Assembly: GCA_009772985.1 (NCBI GenBank)
Contig: WOUS01000006.1
Location: forward strand, 62,001-126,000
Length of the DNA: 64,000 nucleotides
Origin: Anaerolineaceae bacterium
Lineage (GTDB): Bacteria; Chloroflexota; Anaerolineae; Anaerolineales; Villigracilaceae
Reading direction: 5' to 3'
Both the position numbers and the translations under genes were made by a program. How positions within the stretch are numbered: position 1 is the stretch's first letter; each line of letters opens with the position of its first letter. Of the stretch, positions 39,333 to 46,793 are shown piece by piece. The notes beneath the pieces were generated by a model. The model was not told the origin of the DNA. It did not search any database and saw only the letters and a list, made by a program, of their open reading frames with translations.

Positions 39333-39968
39333 CTAGGATCCCACCTTGAACAGCCCGTCGGGATTGGCGCCGATCAGCCCGGCCTTGAGACTGCGTTCGT
39401 CCACCGGGGCGAGATTGGCGGCCATCTCCGGCGTGAGGAGGGCGCGGACGCGGTAACGGTCCATGCCGTCGGCCAGCGCGTCGAGGCCGGCGTCGCTCGC
39501 CATCCAGTCCAGCCGGTCGAAGGCGGACAGGTTGAACGGTCCGCGGCAGCCGCGCAGTGTTTTTTCGCCCGCCGCGTTGAAGAAGTCGTCGAAGTACGAT
39601 ATGACCAGTTCGCGCACGCTGCGGTAAATGGGTTCGCGGTAGCGCAGTCCGCTGAAATTGGACTGGGCGATTGCGCCCCAGCCCCCGCGCTGTTTGAAGA
39701 CGGCCAGCAGGTGGTCGTCGTCGCGCGCGTTGGGGATGAGTTCCACGATGAGCGGCGGGAAGCCGAGTCGCCGCAGGGCCGCGGCCGCGAAGAGCGCGCC
39801 GTCGAAGCAGTGACCTTTGCGGTCGCGCAGGACGCGCAGGGGGCAGCGGTAGAAGGCGTCGTCGCTGTAGGGGATGCCGTTCAGCCAGTCCTGGATGCGG
39901 GCAGGGGTGTCGAGGCGGTTGAGCACTTTGCGCTCGGCGGGGGTGAGGTGGGAATCAAAATTGTTCAT
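39333..39968 (-). CDS. Transglutaminase-like (Cys-His) protein, function unknown
   Basis: 211 residues. RDRKGHCFDGALFAAAALRR places a Cys at the start of a helix after a Gly, and RDDDHLLAVFKQRGGWGAIA supplies a His followed by beta strands; together with FSGLRYREPIYRSVRELVIS this is the Cys...His...Asp layout of the transglutaminase/papain-like fold. Whether it is a protease, cross-linker or dead enzyme cannot be judged. It stands alone between convergent MFS and same-strand M23 genes. Confidence 0.55.
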   Translation of the reverse strand: MNNFDSHLTPAERKVLNRLDTPARIQDWLNGIPYSDDAFYRCPLRVLRDRKGHCFDGALFAAAALRRLGFPPLIVELIPNARDDDHLLAVFKQRGGWGAIAQSNFSGLRYREPIYRSVRELVISYFDDFFNAAGEKTLRGCRGPFNLSAFDRLDWMASDAGLDALADGMDRYRVRALLTPEMAANLAPVDERSLKAGLIGANPDGLFKVGS

Positions 39969-39975
39969 AAGTCTT

Positions 39976-40083
39976 TTTCACCGCGAAGGAGCGAAGGCCG
40001 CGAAGGAATCATCGAGGTCGCGAAGAACCCCTTCGCGCTCCAGTAAAACCTTCGCGTGCTTCGTTTCTTCGCGGTTCATGTTT
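39976..40083. repeat. Composite CGCGAAGG hairpin repeat
   Basis: Left: ACCGCGAAGGAGCGAAGGCC and GCGAAGGAATCATCGAGGTC. Right: CCCTTCGCGCTCCAGTAAAA, CCTTCGCGTGCTTCG and TTTCTTCGCGGTT. A close relative with an extra nested module lies at 57972-58100. Confidence 0.8.
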
Positions 40084-40084
40084 T

Positions 40085-41158
40085 TTATTTCATCACGAAT
40101 TCTACCTGCGTCAACTTCCCGGCCTGCACCTCGACCCAGCGCTCCTGCCAGACGCCCTCCCAGAGAAAGGTGACGCGGTAGTGTCCGGGGGCGAGGTTGC
40201 CCAGCGCGGCGTTCTCCCAATGATTGATGATGAGCAGTTCGTCGGGATAAACATCCGGCTGCCAGGCCTGGGTGAACGCGCCGCCCGCGTCGGGGAAATA
40301 CTGGACCGACAGCGGGGCGGTGACGAAATTCCCGTCCCCGTCTGCCAGGCGGATGGAGAGGACGCCCGCGCCGGGATGCAGGGCCAGCCAGAGTTCGGGG
40401 TTGAGCGTGCTGGCGTAATCTTCCGGGGCGAGTCGCACCTCGAAATGGAGATGGCTGCCGATGGCTACGCCGGTCGCGCCGACCTCGCCAATCTTGTCTC
40501 CGGCGCGCACCGGCTGACCGGCCACCACGTTCACGATGGAGAGGTGGCCGTAGAGCGTGAAGATGGTTCTGCTGGCGAGCGAATGTTCGAGCACGACCAG
40601 GTTGCCGTAGAAATTCGTCCACGGGCCGAAGCGTGTGGACGAGTCGTCCCCGGCGTAGAAGACGGTCCCGTCCGCGGCGGCCAGGACGGGCGTGCCGGAG
40701 GCGTTCGGGAACTCGACGCCGTGGTGCGGTTCGCGCGTCCCGCCGGCGGTGGAGGCGTAAGGATAGGCGCGGTCCACGGCGTCGTTCGCGGGCGCGGCGA
40801 TGGGGCGCTGGAGCAGGAAGGTTCCGTCGGTCAGGCAGTAGTCCGCGGCGGAGGGATCGCAGGGGGTGAGCGTGGAGGTGGGGGGAAGAGGAGAAGAGGT
40901 GAGGAGGGGAGAAGGTGAGGAGGGGAGAGGGGATGGACTGGAGGCAGGGACGGGCGTGGCCGTGGCGGGCTGGGCGCAGGCGGCGAGGAGAATGGCTGCC
41001 AGAAGCAAGAAAAGAGATTTAACGCGAATTTCGCGAATACCCTGTGGGTACGATGTGAACGAATTACGCGAATGTCTTTTTAATAAACATTCGTGCAATT
41101 TGCCAATTTGCGTCACATGTCCCCGCTTTTTGGGGATTCGCGTTGAGATTTTTTTCAT
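40085..41158 (-). CDS. M23-family peptidase lipoprotein; start overlapped by a repeat
   Basis: A lipoprotein (lipobox LAAC in FLLLAAILLAACAQ), a Pro/Ser/Thr linker, then an M23 domain and a C-terminal beta domain of about 100 residues (FLWEGVWQERWVEVQAGK). The M23 zinc site shows PHHGVEFPNASGTP, where Glu stands in the usual Asp position (H-x3-D becomes H-x2-E type), and GSHLHFEVRL with the normal His-x-His. The signal peptide core is preceded by a 127-base hairpin repeat. The only in-frame ATG (41158) lies beyond it and would add about 48 repeat-coded residues. The original start was probably overwritten; a TTG near the core is an alternative. Confidence 0.72.
   Translation of the reverse strand: MKKISTRIPKKRGHVTQIGKLHECLLKRHSRNSFTSYPQGIREIRVKSLFLLLAAILLAACAQPATATPVPASSPSPLPSSPSPLLTSSPLPPTSTLTPCDPSAADYCLTDGTFLLQRPIAAPANDAVDRAYPYASTAGGTREPHHGVEFPNASGTPVLAAADGTVFYAGDDSSTRFGPWTNFYGNLVVLEHSLASRTIFTLYGHLSIVNVVAGQPVRAGDKIGEVGATGVAIGSHLHFEVRLAPEDYASTLNPELWLALHPGAGVLSIRLADGDGNFVTAPLSVQYFPDAGGAFTQAWQPDVYPDELLIINHWENAALGNLAPGHYRVTFLWEGVWQERWVEVQAGKLTQVEFVMK
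41015..41152. repeat. Composite CGCGAAT hairpin repeat with nested modules over the M23 gene start
   Basis: Ends: TTAACGCGAATTTCGCGAAT and GGGGATTCGCGTTGAG. Inner parts: GAATTACGCGAATGTC / AAACATTCGTGCAATTTGCC, plus a GTCCCCGCTTTTTGGGGA module as at 10860 and 19450. It overlaps the 5' part of the M23 lipoprotein frame. Confidence 0.7.
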
Positions 41159-41162
41159 TGCC

Positions 41163-41246
41163 TGTTGGACAAGTCTGTAGACTTGTTCCACTGCTCGCGT
41201 TTCGGGTTTACTCGTTGCCGGTAGGACAAGTCTGTAGACTTGTCCC
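41163..41246. repeat. Two copies of the GGACAAGTCTGTAGACTTGTCC palindrome
   Basis: GACAAGTCT-GT-AGACTTGT occurs at 41167-41189 and 41224-41244, each followed by CCACT; flanks TTGCC(T/G)GT(T/A) are also shared. It lies between ftcD and the M23 gene. Confidence 0.8.
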
Positions 41247-41248
41247 AC

Positions 41249-42778
41249 TCAGAGCGAGAGTCCGCCGCGCGTTTGCATGGACTGGCGGACGTCGGCTTCG
41301 AGATTGGCGGCTTTCTCTTCCAGCGCGGCGATCTGGACGAGCAGCGGTTCCCCGGCCTGCTTGCCGGCCAGCGCGTTGACGTTGATGCGGACGTTGTACG
41401 CGGCCCCGGTCAGCGCGGCGCGGCACATGGCCGCGGCCGAGGCGGCGTCGCTGATGGCGTTCAGGTTGCCGAGGGCGGCGCAGCGTTCGGCCAGCGCCAG
41501 CGTTTTGACGGCGTTCCCAGCCGTGGCCAGCGGGACCTGCGCGGCTTTGAGCGTGGCGGCTTCGATGGCAGCGTTGCGGGCGGATTGCTGTGCGGGCGTC
41601 TCCTTTGGGAGTTTGAAGGCGGCCAGGATGGACTCGAAGGCGGCCGCGTCCTCGTCCACGGCGGCGGTCAGGTCGCGGCGCAGGCGTTCGGCCTGGTTGA
41701 GGATCTCGGTCATCTGCGCCTCGACTTCGGCGTATTTCTTTTTTCCAATTGTCAGGCGGGCGACCATTGCCACGAGCGCCGCGCCCATCGCCCCGGCGTA
41801 CGCGGCGGCCGAACCGCCGCCCGGTGCGGCCGTCCCGGCGGCGAGCGAGTCGAGGAAACCGGGACCGGTGGACGGTCCGGAGCGGGCTGCATACAGCCGG
41901 TTCTCCAGCACCTGCTCGGGCGAGAATCCGTCCAGTTGCAGGTACCAGGCGGCGGCGTCCATCAGCGCCTCGCCGGGGATGAGTCCGATCAGTTCGCTGT
42001 GATGGATGGACACGCCGTGGCGGGCGGCTTCGCGGCGGATGGCCTCGACCACGCGCTGGACGGGCGTCTGGCGGAAGTCGGTCAGGTTCATCGAGACCTG
42101 GGCGCGGCCCTCGACCAACATGCCGAGGCCTTTGACGAAGCGGAAACCGCCGGACGAGTGGCGGATGGCCTTGGCGACGGCCTTGGCGATGGAGACGTCG
42201 CCGGTGGTCAGGTAGACGTTGTAGGCGATGAGCGGATGGCGCGCGCCGATGACGGTGGCGCCGGCCGGGCCGAGGCGGGCGGGACCGTAGTCCGGTTTCC
42301 GGTCCGGGTTCGACTCGATCTCGGCTTTCAGCCCCTCGTACTGGCCGCGGCGGTTATTTTCCAGGTTGACGCGCTCGGGGCGGCTGGCGGCTTCCTCGTA
42401 GAGGTAGACCGGGATGTTCAGTTCGCGCCCGACGCGTTCGCCCAGCCGTTTGGCGATCTGGACGCACTCGGCCATTTCGACGCCGGAGAGCGGCACGAAC
42501 GGGACCACGTCCGTCGCGCCGATGCGCGGATGCGTGCCGGTGTGCCGGTCCAGGTCAATCAGTTCGGCGGCTTTCTGAATGCCGCGGAAGGCGGCTTCTT
42601 CCACCGCTGCGGGCGGACCGGCAAAGGTCACAACAGTGCGGTTGTGGTCGTTATCGGAACTATGGTTGAGCAGGGAGACTTCGGGCACGCCGGTGATGGC
42701 GGCAACGATGGCTGCGACGACTTCCGGCCGGCGGGCTTCGGAAAAGTTGGGGATGCATTCGATTAGGGGTGAGGACAT
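41249..42778 (-). CDS. ftcD: Bifunctional formimidoyltransferase-cyclodeaminase FtcD
   Basis: A 509-residue fusion. Residues 1-300 are the glutamate formimidoyltransferase (IECIPNFSEARRPEVVAAIV, LDRHTGTHPRIGATDVVPFV, RVNLENNRRGQYEGLKAEIE, YNVYLTTGDVSIAKAVAKAI, VSIHHSELIGLIP). Residues about 310-509 are the formimidotetrahydrofolate cyclodeaminase (AGTAAPGGGSAAAYAGAMGA, VDEDAAAFESILAAFKLPKE). It passes the formimino group from histidine degradation into the folate pool as 5,10-methenyl-THF. Many bacteria keep the two halves as separate genes. A -10 TATAAT is on the minus strand at 42834-42839. Confidence 0.93.
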   Translation of the reverse strand: MSSPLIECIPNFSEARRPEVVAAIVAAITGVPEVSLLNHSSDNDHNRTVVTFAGPPAAVEEAAFRGIQKAAELIDLDRHTGTHPRIGATDVVPFVPLSGVEMAECVQIAKRLGERVGRELNIPVYLYEEAASRPERVNLENNRRGQYEGLKAEIESNPDRKPDYGPARLGPAGATVIGARHPLIAYNVYLTTGDVSIAKAVAKAIRHSSGGFRFVKGLGMLVEGRAQVSMNLTDFRQTPVQRVVEAIRREAARHGVSIHHSELIGLIPGEALMDAAAWYLQLDGFSPEQVLENRLYAARSGPSTGPGFLDSLAAGTAAPGGGSAAAYAGAMGAALVAMVARLTIGKKKYAEVEAQMTEILNQAERLRRDLTAAVDEDAAAFESILAAFKLPKETPAQQSARNAAIEAATLKAAQVPLATAGNAVKTLALAERCAALGNLNAISDAASAAAMCRAALTGAAYNVRINVNALAGKQAGEPLLVQIAALEEKAANLEADVRQSMQTRGGLSL

Positions 42779-42833
42779 AGGGTTGGTTAATGGTGAATAG
42801 GGAATAGGGAATAGGGGTGGATGGAACGGGGCT

Positions 42834-42839
42834 ATTATA
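42834..42839 (-). promoter_or_regulatory. Candidate -10 box of ftcD
   Basis: TATAAT on the minus strand, 56 bases before the ftcD ATG; the leader includes tandem GGAATAGGG-type units. Confidence 0.45.
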
Positions 42840-42903
42840 CCGTAGAGAAATTAAGAAAACCCGACCGAGGAGAGGCCGGGGAGTGTGGGTTAAGCCAGGA
42901 ATG

Positions 42904-42938
42904 AAAAAACGGCCGCGGGTGGCACGCCGCAGCCGTTT
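42904..42938 (-). terminator. Rho-independent terminator of the 408-residue gene
   Basis: On the minus strand GGAAACGGCTGCGG-CGTGCCAC-CCGCGGCCGTTT then TTTC, a strong stem with a T-run, 20 bases after the stop codon. Confidence 0.8.
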
Positions 42939-42957
42939 CCACAAAATCAGGTCAGTT

Positions 42958-44184
42958 TCACTCAGTTTTCTTCTCAACTCTTGACACTGAGGTTAATCGG
43001 TAGGCGGCTTTCTCAGGCCATGATTGTGGAAGCTCGAAAATAGTACTTGCATTTTTTCCGTCCAGCCAGCGAATTTCTCCGTTTTCAGGAATCGCTTGAG
43101 AAAGCTGATTCAAAACCGACTGATAAGGCTTTTGTGCCCACGGGTTATGATAAAGGCAAAGAACTGCACGGGGAATATTCCAAGTATTTAATCTTGTTGC
43201 CATGAGAATGGCACTAACTCTAGTATATCGAGGCCCTTTAGGGCTAACCCAAGCACCATCAAGTGCTCTTGTTAGCTTAGGTTCTTTGATAGCAGTGGCA
43301 TTGTCTGGAATGTTGAAAGTGAATTGTTCTTTGCCATATAGAGCTTCCATAATGTCAATTTCATCGGCGAGTTCTATAGCATTTACAGCAATCACATATG
43401 GTAAATCAAGTTTGCCGTACTTTCTTCCCTTGTCAATAATCGAATCCCGAATCGGCGTTCTATGGTCAACCAAATGGAAATCTGTGCTTCTCATACCTAT
43501 TGGCCTTACGCCTACTTTGCCCCTCGCTTTTGATTTCTTTGGCGTTGGTCGGATATCAATCTGCCATCCATCATGCTCAAAATGCCAGCTTGGTAGGCTA
43601 TCGTAGCCTTCTAAATCATAAATTCTGAGCATCTCGTCATAATTGAGTATATCAAGCTGGCTGTTTACGAAAGATGCTAATTTTCTTGCCGGTGGTGGCG
43701 TGGTAGGCGCGCCGCGTACTGTTAGCCATAGGAAATAATCTGGCGACTTAATAAGCCTATCCATTACATCATAAACATTATTCTCTCGGGCGCGAGCAGA
43801 TGCACCATCAGTCGATTCCCCAGTTGCTACTGTAGCTTCAAGATAAAATTTATAATTTGATTGTGGCTCAACTAAAAAATCGGGTACTTTGGTATTTCCT
43901 TCAAGTGACGGGTGCAGTATCACATTGCAGTTCAAACGTAATAAAAGTTCGTGTAAAAACAGTTCAAAAAAAGCGGCTTTATGTTGACAATCATTTGGGG
44001 ATCTAAATCGATTTCGTAAATCCAATTGGCCAGAAGTTGGATAATGGATAAACCACTCTTCTAACAAATCCCGTATTTGTGCGAATTCTTTTCTAGCAGT
44101 CCGGTTTAAATATACAAACTCCGGCTCGGCGTAACCTGCTCCTTCAGTTCCGACCCTTTGAATCTCATCGAAGAGTTTTATCAT
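42958..44184 (-). CDS. PD-(D/E)XK-like putative nuclease in an AT-rich cassette
   Basis: 408 residues, not recognised as a named family. AAFFELFLHELLLRLNCNVI (Glu74 in a helix) is followed by LEGNTKVPDFLVEPQ (Pro-Asp at 101-102) and YKFYLEATVATG (Glu116-x-Thr). The order Glu - Pro-Asp - Glu-x-x matches the PD-(D/E)XK fold, with Thr where the third-motif Lys is usual. The C-terminal part (about 200-408) has no known domain. Codon use is AT-rich, unlike the chromosome. The gene begins 24 bases after a GTTAAGC heptamer that ends an attC-like hairpin, and ends in its own terminator. Confidence 0.55.
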   Translation of the reverse strand: MIKLFDEIQRVGTEGAGYAEPEFVYLNRTARKEFAQIRDLLEEWFIHYPTSGQLDLRNRFRSPNDCQHKAAFFELFLHELLLRLNCNVILHPSLEGNTKVPDFLVEPQSNYKFYLEATVATGESTDGASARARENNVYDVMDRLIKSPDYFLWLTVRGAPTTPPPARKLASFVNSQLDILNYDEMLRIYDLEGYDSLPSWHFEHDGWQIDIRPTPKKSKARGKVGVRPIGMRSTDFHLVDHRTPIRDSIIDKGRKYGKLDLPYVIAVNAIELADEIDIMEALYGKEQFTFNIPDNATAIKEPKLTRALDGAWVSPKGPRYTRVSAILMATRLNTWNIPRAVLCLYHNPWAQKPYQSVLNQLSQAIPENGEIRWLDGKNASTIFELPQSWPEKAAYRLTSVSRVEKKTE

Positions 44185-44208
44185 TTTCGAACGTATCCTG
44201 ATAATGCA

Positions 44209-44368
44209 GCTTAACGGCAGGCTTTACCGGCGCGGGCGGACTTGGCGGGGAAAAGCCACGGGTGAACCCGGCCAAAGGCGCTGAATCCCCCGCGGGAAGG
44301 GCAACGCCCGCCCCGCGTCCGGTGCACCCAAGAATACGAGGGCGGTTTCTGAGAACGCTGTGTTAGCC
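44209..44368 (-). other. attC-like recombination site (integron cassette boundary)
   Basis: On the minus strand the site opens with GGCTAAC (containing the stop codon of the upstream gene) and closes with GTTAAGC, which fits GTTRRRY. Between them the arms ACCGGACGCGGGGCGGGCGT and ACGCCCG...CCCGCGCCGGT-type sequence (complement ACCGGCGCGGGCGGACTTGG) pair with single-base bulges (an extra A and an extra G), which is typical of attC. The 160-base length is at the long end. It is far more GC-rich than the two genes it separates. No integrase gene is in the window. Confidence 0.5.
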
Positions 44369-44998
44369 CGCATTTGATTGATTTTTCAATCGCTCCTTCG
44401 TAATCCAATAAACAATATAATACACAAGTAAAAAGATGGGTACAAAACTAAGCGCGTAAATAAGCAAATTGCCTAGTTCGCTGAAACGAAATTGATAGTA
44501 GCGCCAGAAGAAAACGAACACCCCCCAGAGTATAAGCGAGATAACTATGGAAGGTATGATTACTTTGTAATGAATCGTTTCTTCTGCAAAAATCCTGTTC
44601 TCAATTTGGTGTGGGTGAATTTTATCTTGTTCGATCAATTGCTTAAACAGTTTAATTGCTTCAGCCCTGTTGCTCATACTCGAGAAGACTATATACCCTT
44701 TTCGAGTCTTTATCTTTAATATGCCTATGTCAATGACATCTGTATAAGCAAAGGCCCTCGAAGGCCAGATGTATCTCTCAACAATAAATGCAGAAGGAGT
44801 AAAAACAATTTGACGGATAAGCGAATGCAACCACCAAAAAGTAAAAACGACTAGAAGAATCAATTGTAAAACCGCAATTGGGTTTATTCCGAACTTCATG
44901 AAACCAAATAACGAGGAAAATAATAGTCCAAGACTGAGCAATAAAACATCCCAGAGACCTTTGAAGGAGTATCTTGGCTTGAAAACAGTGTTTCGCAT
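44363..44998 (-). CDS. Membrane protein with PH-like middle domain, AT-rich cassette gene
   Basis: 211 residues: two N-terminal hydrophobic helices (LLLSLGLLFSSLFGFMKFGI, AVLQLILLVVFTFWWLHSLI), a beta-rich middle part (TPSAFIVERYIWPSRAFAYT, DVIDIGILKIKTRKGYIVFS) like the bacterial PH-like membrane proteins, and two C-terminal helices (IIPSIVISLILWGVFVFFWR, YALSFVPIFLLVYYIVYWIT). Function unknown. Its stop codon lies inside the first heptamer of the attC-like site, and its ATG is 26 bases after a GTTAGCC heptamer (45025-45031): the layout of an integron gene cassette. Confidence 0.65.
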   Translation of the reverse strand: MRNTVFKPRYSFKGLWDVLLLSLGLLFSSLFGFMKFGINPIAVLQLILLVVFTFWWLHSLIRQIVFTPSAFIVERYIWPSRAFAYTDVIDIGILKIKTRKGYIVFSSMSNRAEAIKLFKQLIEQDKIHPHQIENRIFAEETIHYKVIIPSIVISLILWGVFVFFWRYYQFRFSELGNLLIYALSFVPIFLLVYYIVYWITKERLKNQSNAG

Positions 44999-45019
44999 TG
45001 CTTTACTCTCGTTTGGTGT

Positions 45020-45058
45020 AAGCGGGCTAACTCGCGTTTAAGCGGATCGCATAACACC
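45020..45058 (-). other. Second recombination-site-like element upstream of the cassette gene
   Basis: Minus strand reads GGTGTTATGCGATCCGCTTA, AACGCGA then GTTAGCC and GCTTACACC. It has GGTGT/ACACC ends and a GTTAGCC heptamer 26 bases before the ATG at 44998. It could be the end of a further attC or the array start. It is shorter and less regular than the site at 44209. Confidence 0.35.
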
Positions 45059-45116
45059 TTATAGACGAACCGATAAAATTCCAAACGTTTGGGGCTTTAT
45101 GCGGCGAAACATTAAT

Positions 45117-45299
45117 CTATCTCACCGCCAGCCCCAGATAATATGGCCAAATGACCAGCGCCAGCAGGGCCTTCCACCAGATGAGTTTGGCGAAGGCGAT
45201 GGTGAACATCCAGCCGATGGACCAGACCACGCCGACCATGCTGCCGGTGTGAACGGTCACGGGCTTGGGAGTTTCTTTGGGTTTCTCTTCGATTGCCAT
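45117..45299 (-). CDS. Small membrane protein, function unknown
   Basis: 60 residues: a charged, Pro/Lys-rich N-terminus (MAIEEKPKETPKPVTVHTGS) and two hydrophobic stretches (GVVWSIGWMFTIAFAKLIWW, ALLALVIWPYYLGLAV). AAAGGAG precedes the ATG. The open frame upstream runs through the repeat at 45355. Confidence 0.7.
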   Translation of the reverse strand: MAIEEKPKETPKPVTVHTGSMVGVVWSIGWMFTIAFAKLIWWKALLALVIWPYYLGLAVR

Positions 45300-45354
45300 G
45301 GGATTCTCCTTTTTGGTTGAAATCATTGTAGCATAATTCCGGAACATCGAATCA

Positions 45355-45445
45355 TTAATTCTTCGGCAGCGGATTTCGCGGATTCTCGCGGAAAGAACAA
45401 GAAAAATCCGCGCAATCCGCGCTAATCCGTTGCGAAAAATTCCTG
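45355..45445. repeat. Composite GCGGATT hairpin repeat
   Basis: Left: GCAGCGGATTTCGCGGATTC and TCGCGG. Right: AAAATCCGCGCAATCCGCGC and TAATCCGTTGC. It lies between the small membrane gene and the serC terminator. Confidence 0.75.
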
Positions 45446-45472
45446 AACCCGTTGTCTGTAGCGGTACGAAAA

Positions 45473-45499
45473 CGCCCGGCATCCTGTGGACGCCGGGCG
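45473..45499 (-). terminator. Rho-independent terminator of serC
   Basis: CGCCCGGC / GCCGGGCG stem; on the minus strand it is followed by TTTTCG, 20 bases after the serC stop codon. Confidence 0.8.
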
Positions 45500-45519
45500 C
45501 TGCGATGGGTGGGAAAAAT

Positions 45520-46608
45520 CTACCCGTTCTTCTTCTGGAATTCCTTCATAAAATTCGCCAGTTCCTCCACTTCGGCAGGCTCGATGGCGTTGTAGAGCGA
45601 GGCGCGCATCCCGCCCACGGAGCGGTGTCCCTTCAGGCCGATCAGGCCGGCTTTCCTGGACTCCCCGGCGAACTGCTCCTCGAGCGCCTCGGTCGGCAGG
45701 CGGAAGGAGATGTTCATGCGCGAGCGGTCCGCTTTGGCGTGGCCGCGATAGAATCCGCCGGATTCGTCAATCGTCTGGTAGATCAGCCCGGACTTGGCCA
45801 GGTTGCGCTTCTCGATGGCGGGCAGTCCGCCGAGTTTCCTGGCCCACTTGAACACCAGCCCGACAATGTAGATGGACCAGCAGGGCGGGGTGTTGAGCAG
45901 GGAGTTCTCTTCGGCCAGCGCCTTGTAGTCCAGCAGGTTGGGCAGGTTAGCAGGGACTTTTTCCAGCATATCGTCGCGGATGATGCAGACCACAACGCCT
46001 GCCGGACCGGCGTTCTTCTGTGCGCCGGCGTACAGCATGGCGTACTTCGACACGTCAATCGGGCGGCTGATGAAATCGGACGAGGCGTCGCAGATGAGCG
46101 GCACGCCCGCCGGCGGGACCGGTTCGCTGAAATACTCCACGCCGTGGATGGTCTCGTTGGAGGTGAAGTGGAGGTAGGCGGCCGCCGGGTCCAGTTTGAG
46201 GTCCGCCTGGGCCGGGAGGCGGTTGAAGTTGTCAGCGTCGAGGCTGGCGGCGGATTTGGCCGTCCCCAGTTTCTGCGATTCCTTGAAGGCTTTCTTGCTC
46301 CAGGTGCCGGTCACGATGTAGTCCGCCGAAGCCCCCGCCGGGCGGAAGTTCATCGGGATCATGGCGAACTGCAGGCTGGCGCCGCCTTGCAGGAAGAGGA
46401 TCTTGTAGTCCGCCGGGATGCCGAGCAGGTCGCGCAGGTCGGCCTGGGCCTCGCTCACGATGGCCTCGAATTCCTTCGAGCGGTGGCTGATCTCCATCAC
46501 CGACATGCCGGTGCCTTTGAAGTCGAGCAGTTCGGCCTGCGCCTGCTGGAGCACTTCCAGCGGCAGGACGGCCGGGCCGGGGTTGAAGTTGTGGACGCGC
46601 TTGGTCAT
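45520..46608 (-). CDS. serC: Phosphoserine aminotransferase
   Basis: A 362-residue class V PLP enzyme converting 3-phosphohydroxypyruvate and glutamate to phosphoserine. Landmarks: HNFNPGPAVLPLEVLQQA, MSVMEISHRSKEFEAI, LFLQGGASLQFAMIPMN, FTSNETIHGVEY, LICDASSDFISRPIDV and the PLP Lys in YAGAQKNAGPAGVVVCI, ending with KGHRSVGGMRASLYNAI. The ATG follows AGGAG (minus strand). serA and a DUF1015 gene lie about 0.6 kb away on the other strand, so the serine pathway is clustered though not in one operon. Confidence 0.95.
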   Translation of the reverse strand: MTKRVHNFNPGPAVLPLEVLQQAQAELLDFKGTGMSVMEISHRSKEFEAIVSEAQADLRDLLGIPADYKILFLQGGASLQFAMIPMNFRPAGASADYIVTGTWSKKAFKESQKLGTAKSAASLDADNFNRLPAQADLKLDPAAAYLHFTSNETIHGVEYFSEPVPPAGVPLICDASSDFISRPIDVSKYAMLYAGAQKNAGPAGVVVCIIRDDMLEKVPANLPNLLDYKALAEENSLLNTPPCWSIYIVGLVFKWARKLGGLPAIEKRNLAKSGLIYQTIDESGGFYRGHAKADRSRMNISFRLPTEALEEQFAGESRKAGLIGLKGHRSVGGMRASLYNAIEPAEVEELANFMKEFQKKNG

Positions 46609-46690
46609 GGTTTTCTCCTGGTTATGTGGAAGAGGAATTTCGGATGTTTTCCTCTAAATTATAGCCCACTGTGCCGGATTCGCAACTAAC

Positions 46691-46714
46691 AATCGGCACG
46701 GCTGGCGTGTGAGA
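46691..46714. repeat. 24-base direct repeat, copy 1 (AATCGGCACGGC...GTGTGAGA)
   Basis: AATCGGCACGGCTGGCGTGTGAGA; copy 2 at 47121-47144 has GCGA in place of TGGC. The copies flank the AbrB gene and its deleted partner, and each precedes a promoter. Confidence 0.7.
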
Positions 46715-46735
46715 GAAATCAGTTTGCGGACCGGC

Positions 46736-46763
46736 TTGACAACGGCGGAGAATCCCCTATACT
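46736..46763 (+). promoter_or_regulatory. Promoter of the AbrB gene
   Basis: TTGACA (46736-46741), 16-base spacer, TATACT (46758-46763). Confidence 0.7.
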
Positions 46764-46793
46764 GACGCGCGGATCGTCCGAAAAGGAGAGAAC

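Noticed and set aside
42660..42977. A 105-codon frame upstream of ftcD on the same strand
   Set aside because: It overlaps the ftcD start in another frame and covers a promoter and terminator; no family match.
44209..44368. Reading the attC-like hairpin as a plain terminator or REP element
   Set aside because: Its heptamer ends, bulged arms and position relative to stop and start codons fit a recombination site better, though a REP origin cannot be excluded by eye.
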